Positions 34,518 to 43,377 are shown, numbered from the stretch's first letter. The stretch: DNA of 64,000 nt from Lautropia sp. SCN 69-89 (GCA_001724855.1 MEED01000002.1:1-64000); one strand, 5' to 3'. Translations and numbers: made by a program. The notes: generated from the sequence alone by a model not told the origin.

Positions 34518-35831
34518 CTAGAACGTGTAGCGCACCTGCCCGCCGAGCACCCAGGTCTTGTTGCTGTAGCTGCCCGTCAGGTTGCCGGCGCTCGCGCTAT
34601 GCAGGTTGCTGGAGGCGTCGCTGCTGAAGATGTAGGTGAAGCCGACGTCGAATGCGAGCTGCTGGCTGGCCCGGTACTGCGTGCCGACCGAGAGCCACTT
34701 GCGGTCCATGTCCGGCAGGCGCGGGGTGCGCTTGGCATCCTGCACCGGCGTGCGGTCGTACGCAAAGCCGAAGCGCAGCGTCCAGCGATCGTCCATCCGG
34801 TAGTTGGCGCCCAGCGCGAGCCGCCACGCGTCTTCGAACGCGAGGTCGACACTGCTGACCGGCTGGCCGCTGGGCCGCAGGATCGTGAGATCCTGGATCG
34901 AGCTCCATCCGGTGCGGGTGTAATCCGCAAGCAGCTGCCAGCGGGCATCGAGGTCGTGAGCCACCGCCAGCGAGAGCGTGTCGGGCAACTCGACCCGGGA
35001 CTTGACGTCGCCATTGGGCACGACTGCGGCGAGTTGCGCCGGGCGGGCCGAAAAGGTGACGTCGCCCTCGACGTCGTGCTTGATCTTCGAGCGGTAGGCG
35101 AGCCCGAGCCGCGTGGAGGGCGTGGCCTGCCAGGTCGCTCCGAGGTTCCAGCCGGTGGCCCAGCTGTCGCCTTCGACCTCCGCGATGCCTTCGCTGCCGA
35201 GCGGTACTCCGGGGATCTTCAGCAGGCCCGCAAGTGCGGTGTATGGCACCGCGTTCGAGAACGTGGCCTTCAGTCGCTGGAAGCTGACGCCGGCGCCCAG
35301 CGAAAATTGGTCGTTCACCTTCCACGCGACACTGGGATTGACATTGATCGCCTCGACCGAGGATTCGATCGCGTGGAATCGCCCGACCCAGCTCTCCTTC
35401 CACTCGGTGCTCAGGCCGAAGGGTCCGCTGATGCCGACGCCGAGCCACAGCGTGTTGGGCTTCAGCTCCCATGACAGGTAGCCTGCCGGCAACGCCGCCG
35501 TGCCGCCGGCGTCGCCGCCGTTTCCGCCGCCCGGAACCTGTCCCAGCGGCACGTTCGATCCGCCGTCGTTTTCGAACTCGATCTTGACGTTGATGACCGA
35601 CAGTGCACCGACCACCTGCCGGCCGCGGATGCGGGTCATGCCGGCCGGGTTGAAGTAGATCGTGCCGGCGTCCTCGGCCACGGCCGCGGCGCCGGCGAAG
35701 GCGTTGCCCAGGCCGCTGGCGTTCTGTTCGTACAAAGCGAACCCCGCGGCCGACGCCTGGGCGGACCACGCCGCCAGAGCCGTCGCGACGGCAGCCGAAA
35801 TCAAAACCCGGCGATGGATCGGTTGCTGCAT
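34518..35831 (-). CDS. FadL-family outer-membrane transport protein
   Basis: A 437-residue OMPP1/FadL/TodX-type porin. The signal peptide ends at SAQASAAGF. The mature N-terminus AGFALYEQNASGLGNAFAGA, followed by AEDAGTIYFNPAGMTRI, is the FadL hatch signature (the NPAGM motif). The barrel ends with a terminal Phe (VLGGQVRYTF). It imports long-chain fatty acids or other hydrophobic compounds. ATG 35831 gives a normal signal; ATG 35867 would add 12 residues. It lies divergent from the DsbA-like gene. Confidence 0.9.
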   Translation of the reverse strand: MQQPIHRRVLISAAVATALAAWSAQASAAGFALYEQNASGLGNAFAGAAAVAEDAGTIYFNPAGMTRIRGRQVVGALSVINVKIEFENDGGSNVPLGQVPGGGNGGDAGGTAALPAGYLSWELKPNTLWLGVGISGPFGLSTEWKESWVGRFHAIESSVEAINVNPSVAWKVNDQFSLGAGVSFQRLKATFSNAVPYTALAGLLKIPGVPLGSEGIAEVEGDSWATGWNLGATWQATPSTRLGLAYRSKIKHDVEGDVTFSARPAQLAAVVPNGDVKSRVELPDTLSLAVAHDLDARWQLLADYTRTGWSSIQDLTILRPSGQPVSSVDLAFEDAWRLALGANYRMDDRWTLRFGFAYDRTPVQDAKRTPRLPDMDRKWLSVGTQYRASQQLAFDVGFTYIFSSDASSNLHSASAGNLTGSYSNKTWVLGGQVRYTF

Positions 35832-35963
35832 GATGCTGTCCTGCGTGGAGCGTTGCCGAGCGATCATTCTTCGCCTGCGTGCCGCGAGACAAGTCGACGC
35901 AGGTCAACATTTGTTCGCGCGCCGGATGTAGGATTTGTCCGATCGAAAGAGGCGCCAGCATCC

Positions 35964-36617
35964 ATGAACCAGCCCGTCGATCCCTCCGTCCGGCGTTTCC
36001 TCAAGACGCTCGCAACGGGCGCCGCGGCGCTTGCTGCCGGCTGCGCAACCCGGCAGGTCGAGGTGCCCGAAGAGGGCTTCGAGTACCGCACGGTCGAGCC
36101 ACCGCAGCGCACGGCCACCCCCGGCAAGTTCGAGCTGATCGAGTTCTTCTGGTACGCGTGTCCGTTCTGCAACGCGTTGGAGCCGATCATGAGGGAGTGG
36201 CTGCGCAGGCAACCCCCTGACGTCGCGTTCCGCAGGGTCCATGTCGCGCGTCCGCCGCTGCAGCAGTTGCACTACACGCTCGAGGTGCTCGGCAAGGCAG
36301 ACGAATTATCCGAACGCATCTATGCGGCGATACATGTCCAGCAACTCGATCTCGACACGCGCGACCGGATGGCCGACTTCGTCGCGCGCAACGGCGTCGA
36401 CCGCGCGCGCTTCGTCGAAACCTTCGGCTCGCCCGCGGTGCGCGAGAAGATGCAGGAGGCCACGGCGACGGTGAACGCGTACAAGGTCGACGGTGTCCCC
36501 ACCTTCGCGGTGAACGGAAAGTGGATCACCGCGCCGTCGATGCTCGGCGGCAGCTACACGGCCACGCTGCGCGTCCTCGATTACCTGCTGGCTCGCGAAC
36601 GTCGAGGTGCAGCATAG
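35964..36617 (+). CDS. DsbA-like thiol:disulfide oxidoreductase, putative Tat lipoprotein
   Basis: A 217-residue DsbA-family protein. The active site is CPFC at residues 66-69 (FFWYACPFCNALEPI; E. coli DsbA has CPHC). The cis-Pro loop is VDGVPTFAVNG. The N-terminus has VRRFLKTL, close to the Tat SRRxFLK motif, followed by LAAGC (Cys27), a lipobox, so it may be a Tat-exported lipoprotein. It probably oxidises or isomerises periplasmic cysteines. A thioredoxin-like gene and ccdA follow, which together form a thiol redox module. Confidence 0.87.
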   Translation: MNQPVDPSVRRFLKTLATGAAALAAGCATRQVEVPEEGFEYRTVEPPQRTATPGKFELIEFFWYACPFCNALEPIMREWLRRQPPDVAFRRVHVARPPLQQLHYTLEVLGKADELSERIYAAIHVQQLDLDTRDRMADFVARNGVDRARFVETFGSPAVREKMQEATATVNAYKVDGVPTFAVNGKWITAPSMLGGSYTATLRVLDYLLARERRGAA

Positions 36618-36652
36618 GCATCCGCAGCCTGCCGGCGCTCGCGCTGGCACTC

Positions 36653-37003
36653 ATGTTGTCGCTGTGCGCGCCGCTCGCAGCGGCGCTCGAGATCGTGCCG
36701 TTTTCGGCCGAAGCCCTTGCCCAGGCGCAACGCGCCGATGCGCCGATCGCGCTGCACTTCCATTCGAAATCCTGTGGCACCTGCCGGCTGCAGGCGAAGG
36801 CCTTCGAGGCGATGCGGGCCGACACCGGGCTGGCCCTGACGCTGCTGGTGGTCGATTTCGACGAGGATCGGGAGACGTCGCGGGCGTTTCGCGTCATGGC
36901 GCCCGGTGCGCTGATCGTGCTGCGCGGAAGCGTCGAGCGCGCACGCCTGCTGGGCGTGGTCGAACCGGAGCGGCTGCGCGCCGCGCTGCGTTCTGCGCTT
37001 TGA
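36653..37003 (+). CDS. periplasmic thioredoxin-like protein (CGTC)
   Basis: A 116-residue protein read from ATG 36653. The redox motif is SCGTC in FHSKSCGTCRLQAKAFEAMR, with a following FRVMAPGALIVLRG that holds the cis-Pro (APG). The signal peptide seems to begin further upstream (IRSLPALALALMLSLCAPLA), but no ATG or GTG is in frame there; a non-standard start such as CTG 36629 or ATA 36614 is possible. It ends 4 bases before ccdA and probably passes electrons from CcdA to the DsbA-like partner or to c-type cytochromes. Confidence 0.75.
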   Translation: MLSLCAPLAAALEIVPFSAEALAQAQRADAPIALHFHSKSCGTCRLQAKAFEAMRADTGLALTLLVVDFDEDRETSRAFRVMAPGALIVLRGSVERARLLGVVEPERLRAALRSAL

Positions 37004-37007
37004 CGCG

Positions 37008-37745
37008 GTGGTCGAACCCCTCTCCTTCCTGCACCTGGGTCTGACGCTCGTCGCCGGCGCGCTCTCGACGCTTTCGCCCTGCGTATTCCCGCTGTTGCCG
37101 ATGATCGTCGGCGGAGTCGCGCACACGCATCGCCCGCTCGGCCCGCTCGCGATGGGCGCGGGCATGGTGGCGGCGTTCGTGTTCTTCGGCGTGATGCTCG
37201 GCGCGGTGGGCCCGACGCTGGGCATCGACATCGGATATCTCCGGACCGCGGCCGGCTTGCTGCTGCTGGCGGTCGCGGTCGTGCTGCTCGTACCCGAAGC
37301 GCAGGCGCACACGCCGGCCTGGCTTTCGCGGCTGGCCACGATGGCCCAGCGGGTCTCGGCGCGACTGCATCCCGAAACCGTGCACGGTGCCTTCCTGCTC
37401 GGCGCATTGCTCGGCATGGTGTGGAGCCCATGCTCGGGACCCCTGCTCGGCTCCGGCATGGCGCTCGTCGCCACGAAGGGCGGCCTGCTCAACGGCGGGC
37501 TGATTCTCGGGGTGTTCGGCATTGGCGCAGCGCTGCCGCTGATGGCCGTCGCCCACGCGTCACGCACCTTGTTCGCGCGCATGCGCCGCTGGGTGCTCGG
37601 CCACGGCGCCGACCTGCGGCATGGGTTCGCCGTGCTGATCGGGCTGATGGGCGTCGCCGTGCTGACCGGTTTCGACCGGTGGATGGAGGCGAAGATGCTC
37701 GACCTGATGCCGGATGCCTGGGTAAGACTGACTACCCGGTTCTGA
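37008..37745 (+). CDS. ccdA: cytochrome c biogenesis / thiol transporter, CcdA-DsbD family
   Basis: A 245-residue membrane protein with six hydrophobic segments. The two redox cysteines lie in the conserved positions STLSPCVFPLLPMIVGG and GMVWSPCSGPLLGSGMA. This matches CcdA/DsbD-beta, which moves electrons from cytoplasmic thioredoxin to periplasmic partners. GTG 37008 is used, 4 bases after the thioredoxin-like stop. It is the last gene of the 35964-37745 set and converges with the UbiB-like gene. Confidence 0.88.
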   Translation: MVEPLSFLHLGLTLVAGALSTLSPCVFPLLPMIVGGVAHTHRPLGPLAMGAGMVAAFVFFGVMLGAVGPTLGIDIGYLRTAAGLLLLAVAVVLLVPEAQAHTPAWLSRLATMAQRVSARLHPETVHGAFLLGALLGMVWSPCSGPLLGSGMALVATKGGLLNGGLILGVFGIGAALPLMAVAHASRTLFARMRRWVLGHGADLRHGFAVLIGLMGVAVLTGFDRWMEAKMLDLMPDAWVRLTTRF

Positions 37746-37757
37746 AATCCCGTCAGG

Positions 37758-39188
37758 TTACGAGCGACCTCGAGCCGCGACCTGCACGCCGAGCCGCGCG
37801 AGCAGCGGCAGCACCAGCGCGCGCGCATCGACGCGCGCGCCGATGTGCGCGAGGGTGAGGAACGAACCCACCAGCTTGCGGTGCAGGAACATCGTCTGCG
37901 GCGGCGGCACGCGCAGCAGCCCCTGGCGAAAGCCCAGGTCGAAGCCGAGCGCGCGCGAGCGCGACGGCAGGTCCGAGGCCGCGAAGTCGTAGCGACCGCG
38001 ACGCCGCAGCGGCTCGCAGACCAGCATGATCAGCTCGATGGTGGCCTCGATCAGCTCGGGCGCATCGCCGGGCGCGGCATATCCGATCGCCACCGCGTGG
38101 CGACCGACCGCCGCGCGGTCGCCGTCGATCACCGCGCGGGTGATCTGCGCATAGTCGGCGACGAAGGCGGCGTCGAATTGCACCGTCGCGCCGAAGTCGA
38201 GCAGCACCACCTTGCCGGTGTCCGGCTGCCACAGGTAGTTCGCGAAGTTCGGGTCGGTCTGCATCGTGCGGAACTCGAACAGTTCCCGGAACATCAGCCG
38301 CTCGATCACGGTGCCCACCGCGTCGCGCGTGGCCTGCGCGACGCCGGGCGCGGCGAGCGTGCCGATCGGCTCGCCTTCCATGAAGTCCATCGCCAGGATG
38401 CGCCGCGTGGTCAGGTCGGGGTGCGTGCGCGGCACGAGCAGCGCGGGCTCGTCGGCCACGAGCCTGGCGTAACGCTCGATCGATGCGGCCTCGGCCAGGT
38501 AGTCCGCTTCCTGCGCAAGCTGGCGGGTCGCCTCGGCGGCAATCGCCGGGATGTCGGCGTCGCCGGGAAACACCTTCAGCAGGCGCAACAGCGCCGCGAC
38601 GTTTTCGACGTCGCCCTTGATCGAGCGCGCGACACCGGGATACTGGATCTTCAGCGCGAGGTCGCGACCGTCAATGGTGCGCACACGATGCACCTGGCCG
38701 ATCGAGGCCGCGGCGATCGGCGTCTCGTCGAAGGTCTCGAAGGCCTGCCGCCAGCCCTTGCCGTATTCGCGGCCGAGCACCCGGCGCAGCTGCGCCAGCG
38801 GCATCGGCGCGGCCTGCGCGCGCAGGATCGCCAGCGCCTCGGTGAATTCCGGCGGTAGCAGGTCGGCGCCCTGCAGCGAGAGCATCTGGCCGAGCTTCAT
38901 CGCGCCGCCGCGCAATCGCGCAAGGCGCGCCGCGAGACGGCGCGCGTTGTCGGCCGACAGGAACACGTCTGCAAGATCGTGGCGTTCGCCGCCCGCGGCG
39001 GATCTGTCCGCGACCAGGCGGCGCAAGCCCTCGGCCAGGCCGCCGAGCGCGAGTTCGCCGGCGGCGAGCGCGACGCTGGCCAGGCGCCCTACGCGGGTCT
39101 GCGGAACGCGCGCGGCGGGTTGCGCCGCAGGCGCCGCGGGGCCGCGCTTGCGCGCCGGCTCGTCGGGCGGATCGCGTCGGCTGGCCAT
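37758..39188 (-). CDS. ABC1/UbiB-family atypical kinase
   Basis: A 476-residue protein of the ABC1/ADCK/UbiB family. The family-specific KxGQ motif is MKLGQMLSLQGADLLPPEF (about residues 96-114). The Ala-rich nucleotide loop, the PIAAASIGQVHRV block, the catalytic-loop TDPNFANYLW and the metal-binding LLDFGATV follow. There is no C-terminal transmembrane pair as in UbiB proper, so it is more like the soluble ADCK branch. A role in ubiquinone or lipid metabolism is likely. Confidence 0.88.
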   Translation of the reverse strand: MASRRDPPDEPARKRGPAAPAAQPAARVPQTRVGRLASVALAAGELALGGLAEGLRRLVADRSAAGGERHDLADVFLSADNARRLAARLARLRGGAMKLGQMLSLQGADLLPPEFTEALAILRAQAAPMPLAQLRRVLGREYGKGWRQAFETFDETPIAAASIGQVHRVRTIDGRDLALKIQYPGVARSIKGDVENVAALLRLLKVFPGDADIPAIAAEATRQLAQEADYLAEAASIERYARLVADEPALLVPRTHPDLTTRRILAMDFMEGEPIGTLAAPGVAQATRDAVGTVIERLMFRELFEFRTMQTDPNFANYLWQPDTGKVVLLDFGATVQFDAAFVADYAQITRAVIDGDRAAVGRHAVAIGYAAPGDAPELIEATIELIMLVCEPLRRRGRYDFAASDLPSRSRALGFDLGFRQGLLRVPPPQTMFLHRKLVGSFLTLAHIGARVDARALVLPLLARLGVQVAARGRS

Positions 39189-39218
39189 GCGAAGCTGCGC
39201 TCGCGCCGTCGACCCGGC

Positions 39219-40004
39219 TCAGCCGCCGCGCGCGTGAAGCCGCGCGATGCTCGCCACCGTGGCGGCGACCTCGTCGTCGGGCAGCGGCGGTCGGCAGCGT
39301 TGCCGGTTCCAGTTGAGCAGCAACTCGAGCACCACGGAAGGGTCGACTTCGTGCCACAGCAGGTGGCCGGCCAACGAGGCGATCGTCGCGTTGCGCGCTC
39401 CCTCGGCGACACCCTCGTTCACCAGCTGCCGCCAGTGCGACAGCGGATGCCCCGGATGCGAGCCCTCGCCCGACACGATGCGCCGCAGCCATTGCGGCAT
39501 CGGCGCGGGCCCGAGCACCTGCGGCTCCCTGCCCTGCCGCCAGCGATACGGACGGCCGTTCGGGTGGATCGACGGCGGCGCGACCACCACGCCGCCGTCT
39601 CCGCGCAGGTCGAGCCCGTCGCGAAAGCCCACCCTGTTCGGCACCGACTCTCCGAAATGCCGGAAGTACAGGTGGCGCCCGCCGCCTCCGGTCAGGCATT
39701 CGAGCGTCGGTTCGAGCGCGGTGAACTCGCCTTCGAGCGCGGCCAGGCTCGCGTCGCCGCCGTGCCGGGCATCGACGTCGAGCACGAGCAGCCCCGACAC
39801 GGCTCCGGTGACGATCCCGACGTTCGCATCGGGCCAGCGCCGGAACCACTGCTCGACCTCGTCCGCCGTCGGCCGGCGTCCCTGGTAAGGGGTCCAGCGC
39901 ACGAGTGGGCGTTTGCCGCGCGCCTGCACCGGCACCACCGACCAGCCGAGCGACAGGTAGCGCAGGGCCGCCGCCCTGGTGTCGCCGCTCGCGGAGTCCG
40001 CCAT
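39219..40004 (-). CDS. stand-alone bifunctional DNA primase/polymerase (Prim-Pol, PF09250)
   Basis: A 261-residue protein. The N-terminal two thirds is a Prim-Pol domain: LGWSVVPVQARGKRPLVRW, NVGIVTGAVSGLLVLDVDAR (DxD, Asp76/Asp78) and GGGGRHLYFRHF, then DLRGDGGVVVAPPSIHPNG. The C-terminus looks like PriCT (EGARNATIASLAGHLLWHEV, PDDEVAATVASIARLHARG). In phages and plasmids this domain is normally fused to a helicase; none is present here. It may be a chromosomal repair primase or a remnant of a mobile element. It lies downstream of the acyl-CoA synthetase gene on the same strand. Confidence 0.85.
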   Translation of the reverse strand: MADSASGDTRAAALRYLSLGWSVVPVQARGKRPLVRWTPYQGRRPTADEVEQWFRRWPDANVGIVTGAVSGLLVLDVDARHGGDASLAALEGEFTALEPTLECLTGGGGRHLYFRHFGESVPNRVGFRDGLDLRGDGGVVVAPPSIHPNGRPYRWRQGREPQVLGPAPMPQWLRRIVSGEGSHPGHPLSHWRQLVNEGVAEGARNATIASLAGHLLWHEVDPSVVLELLLNWNRQRCRPPLPDDEVAATVASIARLHARGG

Positions 40005-40013
40005 TCGCCGAAT

Positions 40014-40042
40014 GCGCCGGGCCCGTTCACGGGGCCCGGCGC
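40014..40042 (-). terminator. strong GC hairpin at the end of the synthetase-GNAT gene
   Basis: GCGCCGGGCCC (40014-40024) and GGGCCCGGCGC (40032-40042) form a perfect 11-bp stem with a 7-base loop. It spans the stop codon (40027-40029) of the upstream gene and precedes the Prim-Pol start at 40004. No T-run follows, so it is more likely a processing or attenuation element than a full terminator. Confidence 0.4.
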
Positions 40043-42720
40043 AGCGACAGGCGCGCCACCACCGTGTCGGGCTCGGGGCCGGCCTCGATGCGAAAGCCCA
40101 GCCGCCGTGCCAGCCCGAGCATCGACTCGTTCGACGCGAGCACCAGCCCCTTGATCTCGGCGGTGCCGCGACTGCGGCAATAGTCGATGATGCGGTTCAT
40201 CAGCATGTGGCCGAGCCCCTGCCCCTTCATGTCGGAACGCACCAGCACGGCGAACTCGGCCGACTGGTTGTCGGGGTCGGTGACGGTGCGCACGACACCG
40301 AGCGTCTCGGGCTCGCCCCGTTCGTCGGGTGCGGTCGCGATGAACGCCATCTCGCGGTCGTAGTCGACCTGCGTGAGCCGCGCCATCTGCGCGTGACGCA
40401 GTTCGCGCACGTAGCTGAAGAAGCGCAGGCGCAGGTCTTCGGGCGACATTCGCGCGATCAGCGCATGGTGCGCCGGCTCGTCTTCGGGGCGGATCGGCCG
40501 CAGCGCGATCTCGCGGCCGTCGCGCAGCCGCGCCGTCTGCTCGAGCGCCTTCGGATAGGGCCGGATCGCTAGCCGGCTTTCGCGGCCGGCAAGCGGCCGC
40601 ACCCGCATGTGCGCGTCGATGCAGATGATCCCGCGCTCGTCGGCGAACAAGGGATTGATGTCGAGTTCGACGATCTCGGGCATGTCGACGATCATCTGCG
40701 ACACCTTGACCAGCGTGAGACACAGCGCGTCGATGTCGGCGCCCGGACGGTCGCGATGCGACTGCAGTCGCCGGTGCACGCGCGTGCGCGAAATCAGCTC
40801 GCGTGCCAGCGGCAGGTTCAGCGGCGGCAAGCCCACCGCGTGGTCGCCCAGCACCTCCACCGCGCGACCGCCTTCGCCGAACACGATCACCGGGCCGAAC
40901 AGCGGATCGTCGGCGACCGCGATGAACAGCTGGCGGGCGTTGGTGCGCGGCACCATCCGCTGCAGCGTGAAGCCGGCGATGCGCGCGCCCGGCATCAGCT
41001 CGCCGATGCGCTTGACCATGCCGGCCGCGGCGGCGCGCACTTCGTCGGCGCTCTCGAGGTGCAGCGCCACGCCGCCCACGTCCCAGCGATGCGCGATGTC
41101 GGGCGACACCACCGCCAGCGCGAGCGGAAAGCCGGTTTCGCCGGCGGCTCGAGCCGCCTCGTCGACCGACCCGGCGATGCGCGTCTCGACCACCGGAATG
41201 CCGTACGCCGCGAGGATTGCCTTCGCATCGGGCTCGGTCATCAGTCCGTCGCCGCGGCCCAGTGCGCGCTCGACGATCGCGCGCGCAGCGGCAAGGTCGG
41301 GCTGGAATTCGCTGGGCAGCGACGGCGGGGTCTGCATCAGCATTTCCTGGTTGCGATGGAAGTTCATCACGTGCAGGAACGCCTTGACCGCGCTCGACGG
41401 CGTGTCGTAGGTGGGCAGGTCGGCCTCGCCGAACAGCTGGCGCGAGCGTTCCATCGCGCGCGCGCCGACCCAACTGGTGAGGATGCGCGCGCTGCTCAGC
41501 TCTCGCGCGACGCCGATCACCGCTTGCGCGATCTCCTCGCTGGCGGTGGTCGCGGTGGGCGCGTGCACCACCAGCGCGGCGTTCACGCCGGGGTCGGCCA
41601 GCACCGTCTTCAGGCACTGCGCGTAGCGTTGCGCGGAGGCGTTCACGCCGAGGTCGAGCGGATTGCAGGTGGCGGCGCCCTCGGGCAGGCTCGCCGCGAG
41701 CTTCGCGCAGGTCTGGGGCAACAGCTGCGCGCAGCGCCCGCCGCCCAGGCGCAGCTCGTCGACCGCCATCACCCCGGTGCCGCCGCCGTTGTGCAGGATC
41801 GCCAGGTGTTCGCCCCGGAACGTACGCGCGCGCCCGAGGGTTTCGACCGCGGCGAACAGCTCGTCGATGTCGTACACGCGCAGCACGCCGGCTCGGCGCA
41901 ACGCCGCATCAAACACCTCGTCGGGCCGCGCGAGCGCGCTTCGCATGCCCGGCGCGGGGTCGTCTTCGCGCAGGTCTTCGCCGCGCCCCGACTTCACCGC
42001 GAGCACCGGCTTGTTGCGCGCGGCCGCACGTGCGGCGGCCATGAAGTTTCCCCGCTCGCGCATCTCGTCGATGTAGAGCAGGATCGCACTGGTGTCGGGG
42101 TCGGTGCCGAGATAGTCGAGCACGTCGCCGAAGTCGATGTCCACGCAGTCGCCCAGCGCGACGAAGTGCGAGAATCCGATGCCCTTGGCGCGTGCCCAGT
42201 CGAGTACCGCGGTGCAGATCGCGCCCGACTGCGAGACGAAGGCGAGCCGGCCGGGCAACGCGCCGACGTGGCTCAGGCTCGCGTTCAGGCCGGTGTGCGG
42301 CACCAGCACCCCGAGGCTGCCCGGGCCGAGCAGGCGCATGCCGTGGCGCCGCGCCGCCTCGACGACCGCGTCGCGAAGGCTGTGGCCGTCGGCGTCGCGA
42401 CGGCGCGCCAGCCCGTCGTTGACGATGACCGCAACGGCCGTGCCGCGCTCGCCCAGCGCGTCGATGACGCCGGGCACCGTCGCGTCGGGGCTGCACACCA
42501 CCGCCAGCTCCGGCGTCTCGGGCAGGCTCGCCACGTCACGATAGGCGAGCACGCCGGCCACTGCGCGGTACTTCGGATTCACCGGCATGATCGGGCCGGC
42601 AATGCCGCCGTCGAGCAGGTTGCGCATCAGCACGTTGCCGACATGGCGCGGCGCATTGGAGGCACCGATCACCGCGACCGACCGCGGCTCGAACAGCTGG
42701 ACCAGGTTGCGCACGCTCAT
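40027..42720 (-). CDS. acyl-CoA synthetase (ADP-forming)-GNAT fusion, Pat/PatZ-like protein acetyltransferase
   Basis: An 897-residue multidomain protein. The order is: a CoA-binding Rossmann domain (PRSVAVIGASNAPRHVGNVL, residues 12-31), succinyl-CoA-ligase-like domains, an ATP-grasp domain (about 490-700), and a GNAT acetyltransferase (about 722-897). The acetyl-CoA loop is VRSDMKGQGLGHMLMNRII and the last strand is LARRLGFRIE. This is the PatZ/YfiQ layout: the synthetase-like part is mostly regulatory, and the GNAT domain acetylates lysines of metabolic enzymes such as Acs. Whether the synthetase part is active cannot be told here. It is divergent from the Mrr-like gene. Confidence 0.9.
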   Translation of the reverse strand: MSVRNLVQLFEPRSVAVIGASNAPRHVGNVLMRNLLDGGIAGPIMPVNPKYRAVAGVLAYRDVASLPETPELAVVCSPDATVPGVIDALGERGTAVAVIVNDGLARRRDADGHSLRDAVVEAARRHGMRLLGPGSLGVLVPHTGLNASLSHVGALPGRLAFVSQSGAICTAVLDWARAKGIGFSHFVALGDCVDIDFGDVLDYLGTDPDTSAILLYIDEMRERGNFMAAARAAARNKPVLAVKSGRGEDLREDDPAPGMRSALARPDEVFDAALRRAGVLRVYDIDELFAAVETLGRARTFRGEHLAILHNGGGTGVMAVDELRLGGGRCAQLLPQTCAKLAASLPEGAATCNPLDLGVNASAQRYAQCLKTVLADPGVNAALVVHAPTATTASEEIAQAVIGVARELSSARILTSWVGARAMERSRQLFGEADLPTYDTPSSAVKAFLHVMNFHRNQEMLMQTPPSLPSEFQPDLAAARAIVERALGRGDGLMTEPDAKAILAAYGIPVVETRIAGSVDEAARAAGETGFPLALAVVSPDIAHRWDVGGVALHLESADEVRAAAAGMVKRIGELMPGARIAGFTLQRMVPRTNARQLFIAVADDPLFGPVIVFGEGGRAVEVLGDHAVGLPPLNLPLARELISRTRVHRRLQSHRDRPGADIDALCLTLVKVSQMIVDMPEIVELDINPLFADERGIICIDAHMRVRPLAGRESRLAIRPYPKALEQTARLRDGREIALRPIRPEDEPAHHALIARMSPEDLRLRFFSYVRELRHAQMARLTQVDYDREMAFIATAPDERGEPETLGVVRTVTDPDNQSAEFAVLVRSDMKGQGLGHMLMNRIIDYCRSRGTAEIKGLVLASNESMLGLARRLGFRIEAGPEPDTVVARLSLRRAP

Positions 42721-42758
42721 GCGGCCTATGATACGGGCCCGCAGCGCGGCGACCTATC

Positions 42759-42764
42759 TATACT
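42759..42764 (+). promoter_or_regulatory. -10-like TATACT immediately before the Mrr-like gene
   Basis: TATACT ends 7 bases before the ATG at 42772 and no Shine-Dalgarno is present, so transcription would begin at or next to the start codon (leaderless mRNA). No convincing -35 box is seen. Confidence 0.4.
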
Positions 42765-42771
42765 TGCGCCG

Positions 42772-43377
42772 ATGAAATTCCAGCTCGCCCACAATTCCCT
42801 GTTCGCGATCCTGCTGCGCTCGCGCTGGTGGATCAGCTTCGCGGTGGCGCTCGCCTTCGCCGCGGCTGCGCGCGCCTTGCTGCCGCCCGACTACTTCGTG
42901 GTGGGCGCGATCGGCGCACTGCCGTTCGTGATCGTCGGAGCCGTCGCGGCATGGCGCCAGTGGCGCGCGCCCGACCCGCGGCGCGTCGCCGAATCGCTGC
43001 AGGCCTTGCGCGCGATGCCGTGGGGCGCCTTCTCGGGCGCAATCGAGGAAGCGTTTCGCCGCGACGGCTACACGATAGCCGCCGGCGGGAGCGCCGCAGT
43101 CGACTACGAGCTGACCCGCAACGGCCGCGTGTCGCTGGTCGCCTGCAAGCGCTGGAAAGCCGCACGGGTGGGCGTCGAACCGCTGCGCGAATTGCGCTCG
43201 GCGCAGCAGCAGCGCAAGGCCGACGAGTGCATCTACGTGACGACGGGCGAGCTGACCGACACCGCGCAGTCGTTCGCCGCGAGCAACGGGGTGCGCCTGC
43301 TGCACGGCGCCGAGCTGGCCGCGCTGCTGCCGCTCACGACGTCGGGCGTGCGCCCCGCGCGCGCCGCGCGAGGCTGA
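42772..43377 (+). CDS. membrane-anchored Mrr-like restriction endonuclease (DUF2034 type)
   Basis: A 201-residue protein. Two transmembrane segments lie at the N-terminus (WISFAVALAFAAAARALL and FVVGAIGALPFVIVGAVAAW, about residues 22-60). A restriction-endonuclease-fold domain follows: WGAFSGAIEEAFRRDGYTIA, AVDYELTRNGRVSLVACKRW (the catalytic D...xK pattern, with CK in place of QxK) and the C-terminal QSFAASNGVRLLHGAELAAL. Such proteins are related to Mrr and may cut modified or foreign DNA at the membrane. Its 3' end overlaps the convergent DUF808 gene by 44 bases. Confidence 0.82.
   Translation: MKFQLAHNSLFAILLRSRWWISFAVALAFAAAARALLPPDYFVVGAIGALPFVIVGAVAAWRQWRAPDPRRVAESLQALRAMPWGAFSGAIEEAFRRDGYTIAAGGSAAVDYELTRNGRVSLVACKRWKAARVGVEPLRELRSAQQQRKADECIYVTTGELTDTAQSFAASNGVRLLHGAELAALLPLTTSGVRPARAARG

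Noticed and set aside
40609-42771. Open frame upstream of the Mrr-like gene, antisense to the synthetase-GNAT gene
   Set aside because: No similarity before ATG 42772; the frame is open only because of base composition.
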